NCBI RefSeq assembly: GCF_049739465.1
Contig: NZ_JBMHHY010000019.1
Coordinates: forward strand, 124,001 to 188,000
Origin: Embleya sp049739465
GTDB lineage: Bacteria > Actinomycetota > Actinomycetes > Streptomycetales > Streptomycetaceae
Length of the DNA: 64,000 bases
Reading direction: 5' to 3'
Position 1 is the first letter of the stretch. Each line of letters opens with the position of its first letter. A program made the position numbers and the translations under genes. Shown in pieces: positions 7,855 through 17,857 of this stretch. The notes under the pieces are model-generated. The model was not told the origin of the DNA. It did no database searches and saw nothing but the letters and a program-made list of their open reading frames with translations.

Positions 7855-9307
7855 TGAGCCCGCCCGGAACGACCACCGACCGCCGAACCCGTCCACGGCC
7901 GGCGCGACGCGCAACCCTCGCGACGGGACTGGCGTTGGCCGCGACCATCGCAGTGGTCGGCCCCGCGCTGGCCGCGCCCCCGGCACTCCCCCGTCCGCGA
8001 ACCGTCTGGACGGCGCGTGGCGCATGGACGGCTACGGCACACTGATCAGGATCGAGGGCACGCACCTCGACATGTACGACGTCACCAAGGTCGCCTGCGT
8101 CAAGAACGACACCGAAGGCGAACGGATCGGCGCGCCCGGCCCGGGCGGGGTCACCCGCTACACCGTCGACGGCGTGCCCGAACTGACGGTGATTCCCCAG
8201 GGCCGCAAACACGCCTCGCTCGCCGACGACTTCTCGGTCGGGCGGCGCGGCCTGGAGCGCGTGGCCGGCCCACTACCCGCGAACTGCACCGCGACCCCGT
8301 CGACCGACCCGCTCGCCGTGTTCGACCGCTTCTGGGCAAGCTTCGACGAGAACTATCCGTTCTTCGCGGCGAAGGGCATCGACTGGCCGGCCGTCCGTCG
8401 ACAGTTCCGACCGCTGGTGCGCCCCGACTCGACCGACGCGGAACTCCGGCAGCTCATGAGCGACATGATCCGGCCGCTGAACGACGGGCACACCGCCCTG
8501 CTGTACCAGGGCAAACCCGTCTACAGCGGCGAACGTCCCGGAACTCGGCACATCGACAAGGATACGCGCGACAAGGCTCTGGCGGCCGGCGCCGCACATC
8601 TGGTCGGCCCGGAGCAGACGTGGTCCGACCGCAGACTCGGTGTGGGTGAACTCCCGGGCCGATTGGGCTACTTGCGGGTCAGCTCGTTCAACGGATACGT
8701 CAAGGGCGGCAGCTACGCCGACTGGGAGGCCGTACTCGACCGCGCGCTCGACGCGTTGCTCACCCCGGCGAACGTCTCCGGGCCGAACGCGCTACGCGGC
8801 CTGGTGATCGACCTGCGCCTCAACGGCGGCGGCGCCGATCCCCTCGGCCTGCACATCGCGTCGCGGTTGACCGAGCGGGCGTACGTCGCCTACGCCAAGC
8901 GGGCCCGCAACGACCCCGACGACCCGACCCGCTTCACCCGACCCCAGCCGATCGTCGTGCAACCCTCCGTCGCCCCGCGCTTCACCGGCGCGATCGCGAT
9001 CCTGACGAGCGCCAACACGGCCAGCGCCGGGGAAACCTTCACGCAAGCCATGATTGGCCGTACTCCCAAGGTGGTGCGGATCGGCGAGAGCACCCAGGGC
9101 GTGTTCTCCGACACCCTGGAGCGGAAACTCTCTCCCGACTGGACCGCGATACTCCCCAACGAGGAATTCCTCGACCGCCACGGCAAAACCTTCGACGGCC
9201 CCGGCATCCCGGCGGACGTGAACACCCCGGTCTTCACCGACGACGAACTCGCCAACCTGCAGGACTCGGCCATCGACAGGGCCGAACAAATCCTCGATCG
9301 ACCCTGA
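7855..9307 (+). CDS. exported S41 family serine peptidase, apparent frameshift in signal peptide
   Basis: A C-terminal-processing/tricorn-type S41 peptidase. The catalytic part is intact from about 8010 (LDGAWRMDGYGT) to TGA, with the substrate-binding region and SANTASAGETF carrying the nucleophilic Ser. The signal peptide (LATGLALAATIAVVG, cut near LAA-PP) starts at ATG 7855 behind a strong GGAGG, but is in the frame one base off from the catalytic part. The shift must occur between about 7975 and 8005, where there are two CCCCC runs. One extra C would explain it, so this is either a sequencing error, phase variation or a real lesion. Without the repair, translation could only begin internally and the protein would not be exported. 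The open frame of the catalytic part extends back to 7754 without a sensible N-terminus. Confidence 0.75.
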
Positions 9308-9386
9308 CCGTTCATCCGAACGACGGCCACCGGGAGAAACCCCCTTCGAAACCCCGTAGCGCATCCTGGTAACGTACAGTCTCGAC

Positions 9387-9406
9387 TCATCACCACACAG
9401 TGATGA
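9387..9406. promoter_or_regulatory. inverted repeat in methyltransferase leader
   Basis: TCATCAC and GTGATGA form a perfect 7-bp inverted repeat with a 6-nt spacer, 50 bp upstream of the methyltransferase start. It could be an operator or a leader hairpin. Confidence 0.35.
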
Positions 9407-9456
9407 TTTTCGCCGGCGGGCAGCACACGCGAAAGCCACCGGACCTGGGAGGCGCA

Positions 9457-10197
9457 GTGGCCGAGGACTCGCATGACGGGGCGATCGTCCCGGGCGGCAT
9501 CGACTTCGACGCCGTCTACCAAGAGGGGTCGCTCCTGCCGGACTCGGAATTGGCCATGGTGCCCTGGGACATCGGTGCACCGCAGCCGTTTCTCGTCGCG
9601 CTCGCGGACAGCGGGCAGTTGTCCGGCGACATCCTCGACGCGGGTTGCGGACTCGGCGAGAACGCACTCTTCCTCGCCGAACGCGGCTACCGGGTAACCG
9701 GGTTCGACGCGGCGGCGAGCGCACTGGAACAGGCCGGGGCCCGGGCCGCCGCCCGGGGCCTGGACGTCGCGTTCGTGCCCGCCGACGCCACCACCCTCGC
9801 GGGACTGGACCAGGAATTCGACACCGTCCTCGACAGCGCCCTCTATCACTGCCTCGACGAATCCGGGCGCGGCGAGTACGCCGCGGCGCTGCACCGAGTG
9901 ACCCGCCCGGGGGCGCAGTTGCACCTGGTCTGCTTCGCCGCCGTAAAGGAACCCGGCCTCGACATCCCCTCGTTGGCGGTCACCCAGGACAACCTGCGTA
10001 CGCACCTGGGCGAATACTGGGACATCCGCGGGATCGAGCCCACGCACTACGTGACCGCGCTCACCCGCGAGGACCTGCAACGGCACCGAACGGTCCTGGA
10101 GGCGGCAGGCATCACCGTCGACTCGGAAAAACTGCGCACCGACGACACCGGCCGGGCGCTGGGACCCTCCTGGCACCTGCACGCGATGCGCCGATGA
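9457..10197 (+). CDS. class I SAM-dependent methyltransferase
   Basis: A 246-residue Rossmann-fold methyltransferase. Motif I is ILDAGCGLGENALFLAERG near residues 58-76, followed by the acidic residue in VTGFDAAAS that holds the SAM ribose, and a motif II/III region FDTVLDSALYHCL. The acceptor cannot be told from sequence; such proteins are often annotated with small-molecule substrates. I prefer the GTG at 9457 with GGGAGG 4 nt upstream; an ATG at 9400 in the same frame is possible. It stands alone between the S41 gene and the convergent carboxylic acid reductase, 49 bp from the latter's stop. Confidence 0.85.
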   Translation: MAEDSHDGAIVPGGIDFDAVYQEGSLLPDSELAMVPWDIGAPQPFLVALADSGQLSGDILDAGCGLGENALFLAERGYRVTGFDAAASALEQAGARAAARGLDVAFVPADATTLAGLDQEFDTVLDSALYHCLDESGRGEYAAALHRVTRPGAQLHLVCFAAVKEPGLDIPSLAVTQDNLRTHLGEYWDIRGIEPTHYVTALTREDLQRHRTVLEAAGITVDSEKLRTDDTGRALGPSWHLHAMRR

Positions 10198-10246
10198 CCC
10201 ACCGGCCGAAACGGCGTCCCCGTGCTGATCGTCCGCGTGGGTCGGG

Positions 10247-13200
10247 TCAGATCAGGCCCTGCGACCGAAGGTCCGCCACGTACTTGGTGATCAGGTCCTG
10301 CGACAGATGGGGGATGTCGTGCTCCCGGTCGAGGGCGGCGGCCCGCACCGCCGCGCGGAATCGGTCCGCCGGCAGGGCGGACCCGGGCAGCGGCTCCGCC
10401 GGCCTGGCGAAGGCATGCAGCAGGGGGAGCAGCGAATGTTGCCGCCGGCGGTCGGGCAGACCGCGCATGGCGGTTTCGAAGCGGTCGAGCCACTCGTCGT
10501 AGTCGTCGATGCGCACCAGCGGGTGTCCGGTTGCCGCCAGCCAGTCGACGAACGTGTCGAGTGAGATTCCGTCCTCGTGCGGGTTCACGACGTTGTAGGT
10601 CCGGTATCCCTCCCGTGTGTCGTCGCCCAGCGAGGCGATGGCCCGGGCGGTGAAGTCCACCGGGAGTCCGTCGTAGTGCGCGCTGCCGCCACCGTTGCTC
10701 CGGGCGTAGAAACTGGCCGGGGCGATTCCGGTGGCCAGCAGGCTCAGCAGGAGGCGGGTGAAGACGTCCGGGATGTTGAGCTGGCCCCGGTAACGTCGGT
10801 GCGCGAGGATCAGGTTCGAGCGGAACACAGCGACCGGCAGGCCGAATGTGTCGTGCGCCTCGCGCAGCAGCACCTCCCCCGCCCACTTGCCGGCCGCGTA
10901 ACCGTTCGCGTAGCCGCCGTCGAGTTCGCGCGCCGGGCAGGCCGTGCGGATGTCCGCCGCCTCGTCGGCCGCGGCCTCGTGACCGAAGACGACGGCGACC
11001 GTCGACAGGTAGGTGAACTGCTTGACCCGGGAGGTGACCGCCAGCCTGATCAGCTCGGCCGTACCCAGCACGTTGGGGCCGAACAGCTGGTCGTACGGCA
11101 GGACATGGTTGACGTGTGCCGCCGGGTGAACGATCAGGTCCACGGTGTCGGCCAGCCGCTGCCAGGTCTCCCGGTCGAGCCCGAGGTCGATCTCCGCGAT
11201 GTCGCCGGCGATCACCTCCAGGTGCTCGGCCGCCAAGTCGTGGTAGCGCCGGAGGAGTTCCGGATCGCCGCTGTCGAAGGCCGCGACCAGCCGGGTCCGG
11301 GCCGACTCGTCGGTGCCGCCGCGGACCACGCACACCAGCGTGCCACCGCGCGCGGCGACGCGCTCCAGCCATTCGAGGCACAGGAAGCGGCCCAGGTAGC
11401 CGTTGGCGCCGGTCAGCAGGACGGTCCGGGCCTCGGGCAGTGGCCCGGTCGGCCTGTCGGTCTTCGCCGTGGTCTCCGGGTCGAGGAACGTGTCCGATTT
11501 CAGGTCGCCCGCCACGAGCCGCGTCGCGCCCGGTCCGTGGACACTGTCGGCGGTCGGGCGTCGGTGTCCCGACTGTCCCGACGCGAGGGCCTTCTCGATG
11601 TGATCGGCCACCTGCCGGAGCGTGTTGACCGGGTTGACGACGACGTTGACCGGGACGTCGACGTGGAAGATCTCCTGCAGCAGCCGGGAGAACGACAGCG
11701 CGGAGAGGCTGTCACCGCCGAGTTCGAGGAAGTGTGTGCCCGGCTGCACGTCGCCCTGTCGGTGTCCGAGAAGCGCTTGAGCGGCGCGGAACACGGTTTC
11801 CGGCACCGGCCGGGACAAGCCGGTCCGGCGCAGTTCCCGGAGCTCGTCGGTCTCGCGCTCGGTCAGCTCGGTGTACAGCGCTTCCAGGCGCTCGCCGTAG
11901 TGCTTCGTCAACGCGGGGCGCAGCAGCTTGCGCACTCCGGAGAGCAACCCGTTCTCCCGGCTGAACGGCTCGGTCTCGATGAGGAAGTCCCGTGGGATCT
12001 CGTACGAGTTCAGGCCCGCCTCGGTGGCGAGGCGTTGCAGGGACTCGCGCAGGATCGACCCGAGGCGCCGGGTGTCCTCGCCGGCGCGCTCCAGCACGTC
12101 CTGGGTGGGCACGATGACCGCGAGCAGGTAGGCCCGAGCACTGTTCCCGTACACGAAGACTTGGCGGACGACCGGACTGGCGGCGAAGAGAGCTTCGAGG
12201 CGGGAGGTGGCCACGAACTCGCCCTGGGACAGCTTGAGGACGTTGGAACGGCGGTCGACGTAGACCAACCGGTCGGGGCCGATCCGGGCCATGATGTCGC
12301 CCGTGTGGTAGAAGCCGTCCTCGTCGAAGACCTGGGCGGTGGCATCCGGCCGCTGGAAGTAGCCGGGAACGAGCCGGTCGGACTTGATCAGCAACTCGCC
12401 CCTGGGGTGCGGCGAGTCGGTGTGGAAGTATCCCAGCTCGGGCACGTCCGCCAGTTTGTGGTCGGTCACCGGTGGGCGCAACAACCGGCCGTCGAGTGAG
12501 AGGACTCCGGCTTCCGTCGACCCGTAGCCGTCGAACAGCCGGACCTGCAGGCAACTCTCCACGAACGCCGTCGTCTCCGCACTGATCGGGGCCGAGGCGC
12601 TGGCGGCCCACAGGAGGCGACCGCCCAGGGTCTTCTCCCGCAGTTCCTCCTGCACCCGGTCCGCCTGCTCGGCCGGGTCGCCTCCCGCCTCGTTCCGGTG
12701 GGTCGCCTCACTCAGGTAGCGCTGGAAGAGCATGTCGCAGATGCGGGGCACCATGAGGAATTCGGTGGGGCGGACCAGGGAGAGGTCCTCGAAGAGGGTG
12801 GACAGGTCGCTCGACGCCACGAAGTAGGCGGTGCCGCCCTTGGCGAGCGTGCCGAAGAGCACACCGCGCCCCATCGTGTGGCTCAGGGGGGTGTAGTTGA
12901 GCACGATGCTCGGCCGCGGCTCCTGGTGGGGCACGAAGTCGCCCCAGAACTGGGTGACCAGGCGTTCGGTGTACATGGCGCCCTTGGGGGTGCCCGTGCT
13001 GCCCGAGGTGTAGATCAGCGCGCTGAGCGCGTCGGGTGTCGATCCCTCGGGGTTGCGCGGCGCCGGTGGCAGGGTCCGTCCTCGCTCGATGATCGACGCC
13101 AGCGTGTCCAGGGTGATGCCTCGGCCCTGCGCCGCGAGTCGCTTGCGCGCGGAGTCCAGTTGCTCCCGGTGAGCGGTGATCTCGGGATGGTGGCCGAAGA

Positions 13201-13786
13201 CGACGATCCTGCCCGGCGCCGGGGCCTCCGCCACGATCCGGAGCACCACCTCGAGGTGCGCCATGTCCACCGCGAACACGCGCGGTCGGGTCTGCACGAC
13301 GATGGGGGTCAGGTGTGCCGTCGAGGCGCCGGCTTGGAGCGGGACGGTCACCGCGCCGGAGCGCAGGCACGCCAGATCCACCGTGGTGTATTCGGCGCTG
13401 GTCGCACCGAGGATCGCGACGAAGTCACCCGGGTTCACGGCGTGGTCGGGGTGGTGCCGCCATTCGGCGGCCACCGCGCCGACGCGTTCCCACAGTTCGC
13501 CGTAGGTGATCGTGTCGAATCGCTTCAGGAGGCGCCGCGTGGTGCGGCCCGTTTCCGGGTCGGTGAACGGCTCGGTGGCACGTTCGCCCAGGGCGGGGCG
13601 GTCCGCGTACCCCTCCATCACCGTGGCCACGAGGTCGGCGAGCGGTAGGTCCGGCCGCCGGATCGCGTCGGTGACGGCGTCCAGCGGCACGGCCCGGCGG
13701 AACTGCGGATCCGTCGCGTACAGGTGGGCGCTGCGCTGAGTGGTCCAGGCGTCGAACTCGTCGGTCGAGGGCTGTGCGTCGGACAT
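10247..13786 (-). CDS. car: carboxylic acid reductase (A-T-R domains)
   Basis: Reduces free carboxylic acids to aldehydes using ATP and NADPH. The 1179-residue protein has the full three-domain order: an adenylation domain with the core motif LIYTSGSTGTPKGA near residues 257-270, a carrier domain with LELGGDSLSALS where Ser near 690 receives the phosphopantetheine arm, and a terminal thioester reductase with the nucleotide-binding VLLTGANGYLGR near residue 790. It needs a 4'-phosphopantetheinyl transferase encoded elsewhere. The start is supported by GAGGAG 7 nt upstream. It is divergent from a LysR regulator across 296 bp, which suggests induction by a carboxylate or related ligand. The substrate cannot be read from sequence; known relatives prefer aromatic or medium-chain acids. 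Confidence 0.93.
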   Translation of the reverse strand: MSDAQPSTDEFDAWTTQRSAHLYATDPQFRRAVPLDAVTDAIRRPDLPLADLVATVMEGYADRPALGERATEPFTDPETGRTTRRLLKRFDTITYGELWERVGAVAAEWRHHPDHAVNPGDFVAILGATSAEYTTVDLACLRSGAVTVPLQAGASTAHLTPIVVQTRPRVFAVDMAHLEVVLRIVAEAPAPGRIVVFGHHPEITAHREQLDSARKRLAAQGRGITLDTLASIIERGRTLPPAPRNPEGSTPDALSALIYTSGSTGTPKGAMYTERLVTQFWGDFVPHQEPRPSIVLNYTPLSHTMGRGVLFGTLAKGGTAYFVASSDLSTLFEDLSLVRPTEFLMVPRICDMLFQRYLSEATHRNEAGGDPAEQADRVQEELREKTLGGRLLWAASASAPISAETTAFVESCLQVRLFDGYGSTEAGVLSLDGRLLRPPVTDHKLADVPELGYFHTDSPHPRGELLIKSDRLVPGYFQRPDATAQVFDEDGFYHTGDIMARIGPDRLVYVDRRSNVLKLSQGEFVATSRLEALFAASPVVRQVFVYGNSARAYLLAVIVPTQDVLERAGEDTRRLGSILRESLQRLATEAGLNSYEIPRDFLIETEPFSRENGLLSGVRKLLRPALTKHYGERLEALYTELTERETDELRELRRTGLSRPVPETVFRAAQALLGHRQGDVQPGTHFLELGGDSLSALSFSRLLQEIFHVDVPVNVVVNPVNTLRQVADHIEKALASGQSGHRRPTADSVHGPGATRLVAGDLKSDTFLDPETTAKTDRPTGPLPEARTVLLTGANGYLGRFLCLEWLERVAARGGTLVCVVRGGTDESARTRLVAAFDSGDPELLRRYHDLAAEHLEVIAGDIAEIDLGLDRETWQRLADTVDLIVHPAAHVNHVLPYDQLFGPNVLGTAELIRLAVTSRVKQFTYLSTVAVVFGHEAAADEAADIRTACPARELDGGYANGYAAGKWAGEVLLREAHDTFGLPVAVFRSNLILAHRRYRGQLNIPDVFTRLLLSLLATGIAPASFYARSNGGGSAHYDGLPVDFTARAIASLGDDTREGYRTYNVVNPHEDGISLDTFVDWLAATGHPLVRIDDYDEWLDRFETAMRGLPDRRRQHSLLPLLHAFARPAEPLPGSALPADRFRAAVRAAALDREHDIPHLSQDLITKYVADLRSQGLI

Positions 13787-13834
13787 GAGTGCTCTCCTCT
13801 GTGGCCTTGACGGCCTGTTCCGGGATAGCCAGGC

Positions 13835-13868
13835 AGTGCGCGCTGGTCAACCGAGGCAATAGCGCACT
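13835..13868. promoter_or_regulatory. inverted repeat in the car/LysR divergent promoter
   Basis: AGTGCGC and GCGCACT are perfect 7-bp arms separated by 20 bp, 49 bp upstream of the car start and 215 bp upstream of the LysR start. The placement is suitable for a LysR-type regulator binding near the car promoter. Confidence 0.45.
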
Positions 13869-14082
13869 CGGCGGTTCTACCCTGCGCCGCGTCCGACGAT
13901 TCCCGGGGCAAAACCGCGCGTTGCGGGGTCCGGGGCCGAGTTCCTTCCGCCCACCCGACGAAACCGATGAACGGGCCGCGCCGGGGATGGCGGCTCAGCC
14001 ACCGGTCTGCCGGGCGCGGCACCAGCGGCGCGATAGCGTGGAACCGCCATCGGTCTTCAGGGGAGAGATCATCAGCACAACA

Positions 14083-15048
14083 ATGGAACGGCACGAGATC
14101 GAGGTGTTCCTGACTCTCGCCGAACAACTTCACTTCGGCCGGACGGCCGAGCGCCTCGGGGTGTCGCAGGCGCGGGTGAGCCAGACCGTCAAGAAGCTCG
14201 AACGCCGTTTGGGTGTGCTGCTCTTCGAGCGGACCAGCCGCAAGGTGAAGCTGACCCCGACCGGTCGGCAGTTCTTCGACGATCTGCTGCCCGGCCATCA
14301 GCAGATCCAGCGCGCGGTCGTCTCGGCGATCGCCGCGGGTCGAAGCGCTCGCGGGCACCTGTGTGTCGGCTATTCGAGCCCGATGGCGGCCGGCGTGGTG
14401 TTGCGCGGGGTCTCCGCCTTCCTCGAACGGCATCCCGGGTGCGAGGTGCAGACCAAGGAGGTACAGCTGTCCGATCCGTTCGGCCCGCTGCGCGCCGCCG
14501 ACGTCGACCTCCAGCTCACCGAACTCCCCGTCGCCGAGCCGGATCTCGCGACCGGCCCGGCGCTGCTCCGCGAACAACGGGTGTTCCTCGTCCCGACCAC
14601 GCACACCCTGGCGGCACACGACTCGCTGCGGTTCGAGGACTTGGCGGACATCCCGTGGATCACGGTGGCCGGGGCGGTGCCCGCGTACTGGACGCAGGCC
14701 CACTATCCCGAGCACACCCCAGGTGGACGCCGCATCCCCCGCGGACCGGCGGCGACGTACTGGCAGGAAGTCCTGGCCCTGGTCGCCGCCGGGTACGGCG
14801 GATCACCGACGTGTGCGCGTGCCGAGCTGTACTACGCGCGACCCGACGTGCGCTACATCCCGGTGCGGGACGCTCCGCCCGTCGAGTATGCGCTCGTATG
14901 GCGCACGTCCGGCATGACCCCGCCCCTGCACGAACTGGCCCGACATCTCGTCTCCGCCGCCCGCAAGGACAGTAGCCGGCCTCTTGCCGAGGGTGGGACC
15001 GCCGAGTCCGCGGATCGCGGCGTAGGTCCTCCGCCGATCGGGGGTTGA
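14083..15048 (+). CDS. LysR family transcriptional regulator
   Basis: A 321-residue LysR-type regulator. Residues 1-60 hold the HTH (EIEVFLTLAEQLHFGRTAER, then VSQARVSQTVKKLERRLG and LFERTSRKVKLTPTG). The rest is the two-lobed effector-binding domain with SSPMAAGVVLRGVSAF at its start. ATG 14083 places the HTH at the N-terminus as in the family; the upstream GGGGAGA is rather far (about 15 nt), and the open frame upstream has no LysR sequence. It is divergent from car and 25 bp convergent with the DHA2 exporter, so it probably controls car and perhaps the exporter. Confidence 0.92.
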   Translation: MERHEIEVFLTLAEQLHFGRTAERLGVSQARVSQTVKKLERRLGVLLFERTSRKVKLTPTGRQFFDDLLPGHQQIQRAVVSAIAAGRSARGHLCVGYSSPMAAGVVLRGVSAFLERHPGCEVQTKEVQLSDPFGPLRAADVDLQLTELPVAEPDLATGPALLREQRVFLVPTTHTLAAHDSLRFEDLADIPWITVAGAVPAYWTQAHYPEHTPGGRRIPRGPAATYWQEVLALVAAGYGGSPTCARAELYYARPDVRYIPVRDAPPVEYALVWRTSGMTPPLHELARHLVSAARKDSSRPLAEGGTAESADRGVGPPPIGG

Positions 15049-15073
15049 CGACGATCGACGGCGGTCGGCCGAA

Positions 15074-16597
15074 CTACGGCCGTGGGACGGAGCCTGCCCA
15101 GGCCGGGTCCCGGTCTGCGCCGGCCGGGAGATCCTCCGGTCCGGCGGGCGACGGCATCGCGGCGGCCGTGGCTGTCGTGGCTGTCGAACGGCGCAGGGCC
15201 AGGGTGATGAGCATGGCGACGGCCATGCCGGCGGCGGTGAGCAGGACGACGCGGAACTCGCCGTCCGCCGTGGCGTGTTGCAAGGCGTTGCCGGTCTTTC
15301 CCGCGGTCCCGATGTCGGCGATGACGGTGAAGACCGCGAGGCCGATGGCGTTGCCGATGTTGAGGGTGGTGGAAGCGATGCCGTTGGCGACACCCTGTTC
15401 CTCGGGGGCGGTTCCGGTGGCGGCGGTGATCCACATGGCGGTCCAGACGATGCCCTGGCCGATGCCGGAGACGACGAGCCCGGTCACCACTGTGCCGTAG
15501 CCGGCGTCCGCGTCGAAGCCGAAGGCCATGGCGACCGTCCCGAGCACGCCGATCCCGAACCCGGTCAGCAACGCGGTGCGGGTCCCCGTCCGGCTGGTGA
15601 GCCGTTCCCCCAGTTGGGTGCCGGCGGCGATCGCGAGCGAGGGGATCAGGAAGGCGAGGCCGGTCTGCAATGCGCTGTAGCCGTGCACGTCCTGCATCAG
15701 CACGGTGAGGAAGTACGGCAGCACTCCGAAGGTGCCCATGTTCACGAAGGTGATGAGCATGCCGACGGTGAGACTGCGGTTGCGGAACAGCCGGAACGGT
15801 ACCAGGGGGTCGGTGCTGCGCGATTCGATCACCGCGAATACCGCCAACAGTACGGCGGACAGCACGAACGCTCCGACCACCCACGGGCTGCCCCAGCCCA
15901 GCTCCGGGCCCTCGACGAGCGCGAAGACGAGCACGGTCACGCCGCCGGTGACGCTCAGCGCGCCGGGGAAGTCGAAGCTGCGGCGCCCGCCGCGGATCGG
16001 GTCGTCGGGGATCACGGCGAGCGCGGACAACCCGACGAGCACGGCGATCGGCACGTTGACGTAGAACACCGCGGGCCAGCCGAAGCTCTCGGTCAGGACG
16101 CCCCCGAGCAACGCGCCGACGGTCAGCCCACTGGCACCCGCGCCGCCCCACACCGCCAACGCGCGGTTCCGCCTAGGGCCTTCCGCGAACAAGGTGTTGA
16201 TCAGCGACAACGTCGCCGGCAGCAGCAACGCCCCGCCGATCCCTTGCACGGCCCGCGCCGCGATGATCACCGCCGGGCTGCCCGCCAGCCCGCCGGCCAG
16301 CGAGGAGACCGCGTACAGCAGCAGCGCGACGACGAACATCCGCCGCCGGCCGAGGAGATCCGCCGCACGGCCGCCCACGAGCAGGAACCCGCCGGCGAAC
16401 ACCACGTACGCACTGACCACCAACTGCCGCGTCTGGCCCGGGAATCCGAGGTCGGACCCGATCTCCGGCAACGCCACGAACACGATGTTCAAGTCCAACG
16501 CGTAAACGAACTGGGCCAACGCCAGGAGCGCGAGCACCAGCCCCGGTCGGGCCCCGGCGGGTGCGGACCGCCCTACGGGGAAGGAAGTTTCGGACAT
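15074..16597 (-). CDS. DHA2-type MFS multidrug exporter (14 TM)
   Basis: A 507-residue inner-membrane proton-coupled exporter of the EmrB/QacA type. The first helix pair carries LDLNIVFVALPEIGSDL (motif with Asp in TM1), and the loop after TM2 has GRAADLLGRRRMF (motif A). About 14 hydrophobic segments are spaced along the sequence. ATG 16597 gives the normal N-terminus, with GAGAGG 9 nt upstream; the open frame continues 320 codons further upstream but without meaning. Its stop faces LysR across 25 bp. It may export a product or substrate of the neighbouring reductase pathway, but this is inference from position only. Confidence 0.9.
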   Translation of the reverse strand: MSETSFPVGRSAPAGARPGLVLALLALAQFVYALDLNIVFVALPEIGSDLGFPGQTRQLVVSAYVVFAGGFLLVGGRAADLLGRRRMFVVALLLYAVSSLAGGLAGSPAVIIAARAVQGIGGALLLPATLSLINTLFAEGPRRNRALAVWGGAGASGLTVGALLGGVLTESFGWPAVFYVNVPIAVLVGLSALAVIPDDPIRGGRRSFDFPGALSVTGGVTVLVFALVEGPELGWGSPWVVGAFVLSAVLLAVFAVIESRSTDPLVPFRLFRNRSLTVGMLITFVNMGTFGVLPYFLTVLMQDVHGYSALQTGLAFLIPSLAIAAGTQLGERLTSRTGTRTALLTGFGIGVLGTVAMAFGFDADAGYGTVVTGLVVSGIGQGIVWTAMWITAATGTAPEEQGVANGIASTTLNIGNAIGLAVFTVIADIGTAGKTGNALQHATADGEFRVVLLTAAGMAVAMLITLALRRSTATTATAAAMPSPAGPEDLPAGADRDPAWAGSVPRP

Positions 16598-16982
16598 GCC
16601 TGAAGGCCTCTCGTGGTGCGGTTTTCGAACTCCCTTCAGGCTGGTCACCCGCCGATCCCGAAACAACGACAGAGATCGCAAGGGCCGATAAGGCGCGCTA
16701 ATCGATGTGCTGCGACGTCTCGGCGCGACGGCGGTCCCCGGCGATGACCGGTGATGACCGGCGGCGGATCGTGGCCCTGAGGGGTCCTCCTCGTACTTCC
16801 GAAGCTCGCCCGAGGGAGCGGGCCGCTGCCCTGCCTCAAGGCCGGTCGATGCCCGCGACCTGTAAAGAGAGGCTTTGTCCCGGAACGTTTCACAGTCCCC
16901 GGCCGAACGAACCTGCCTCGGCGGCGAGCCGGTGCGGAAATCCGGTTGTCCGAAGGTTGTGGGCACCGGTACCCCTTGGGGC
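16598..16982. other. intergenic region, no gene seen
   Basis: Contains the exporter promoter on the left and presumably the promoter for the hypothetical gene on the right. An in-frame upstream extension of the latter (from 16875) looks non-coding. No repeats or strong palindromes were noticed. Confidence 0.35.
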
Positions 16983-17636
16983 ATGAAGTCTTCGATTCGG
17001 CGTGTTCGGCATCTGTTGCCGCGTGGTGAGGCCGAGGTTTGGGCGCCGGTTTCCGGGCGGTACGGGGTGCCGGCGTACGGGTGCAAGTATCTGTACACCG
17101 CCGGGGTGTTGCGTGAATTCATCGGGGCGGCCGGGTTGCTGGTGGGGCAGGGGCAGTATTTCGCGGCCGCGTCGCTGTCCTTGAATGGTGCGGAGCTGGT
17201 CGGGCGGTGTGTCTCGGAGCGGACCGAGCAGGGGGTTACCCAGCGGTTGCGCAATGGGCTGGGGTATTTGGAGAACCTCGAGGCGGCCGCGGCGGGAGAG
17301 CAGCTTCCGGAGGCCGACGCACTGGTCAAGCTGCGCGGCTTCACCGCGCATCCGACGCTCGAACCACCGGTCGGGTCGGAACTCCAGTTCTCGCACGCCG
17401 CGTTCGGGTACCTGCTCGATCGGCTCGCGCTGGCCGCCGATCGGCTGTGGACGGATGCCGACGCGAGTGTCGTGCGGAAGTTCTCCGGTGCGAAGATCGC
17501 GCCGATGCGCGCGGACGGCGACAACCGGTACGTCGAAACCCTGCTGGCGCACATCGACGCGGGTCACACACCGGGGACGCGAATCCCGTACGAGGAGAGT
17601 TGGCGGGGGCGTACCGCCGCGGTGGTCGGTCGCTGA
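16983..17636 (+). CDS. hypothetical protein
   Basis: I do not recognise this 217-residue soluble protein. It has no signal peptide or membrane segment. It is mostly helical, with a hydrophobic stretch REFIGAAGLLVGQGQYFAAAS and several Leu-rich segments (LRNGLGYLENLEAA, FGYLLDRLALAADRLW). Third-position GC is slightly lower than in neighbours (more GTT, GGT and CTG/TTG mixing), which may indicate more recent acquisition. I took ATG 16983 (MKSSIRRV); an open frame from 16875 precedes it, and the ribosome binding site is weak for either. The neighbouring genes (exporter leftward, GNAT leftward) do not suggest a role. Confidence 0.6.
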   Translation: MKSSIRRVRHLLPRGEAEVWAPVSGRYGVPAYGCKYLYTAGVLREFIGAAGLLVGQGQYFAAASLSLNGAELVGRCVSERTEQGVTQRLRNGLGYLENLEAAAAGEQLPEADALVKLRGFTAHPTLEPPVGSELQFSHAAFGYLLDRLALAADRLWTDADASVVRKFSGAKIAPMRADGDNRYVETLLAHIDAGHTPGTRIPYEESWRGRTAAVVGR

Positions 17637-17857
17637 ACCCCCGCGTGATCGCGCCTTCTTCGGCTTCGTCATGCACGTGCTCGTGCAAGGCGGCCGAGAC
17701 CCGGAGCTCTGCTTCCGAGGCACCGGTGGCCAACCGCCGGTCGACGGACCGGCGGTCCGCAGTCACACACACGTCGTGGATCGAGCAGGCGAGGCCGGGG
17801 GCGGCATTCGGCATGCCCCGGGTGCCGACCGCGCAACCGGATACCGCGCCGGGTGAC

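Noticed and set aside
15074..17554. N-terminal 320-codon extension of the DHA2 exporter
   Set aside because: The extension has no transporter or other domain and crosses the hypothetical gene on the other strand; ATG 16597 fits the family.
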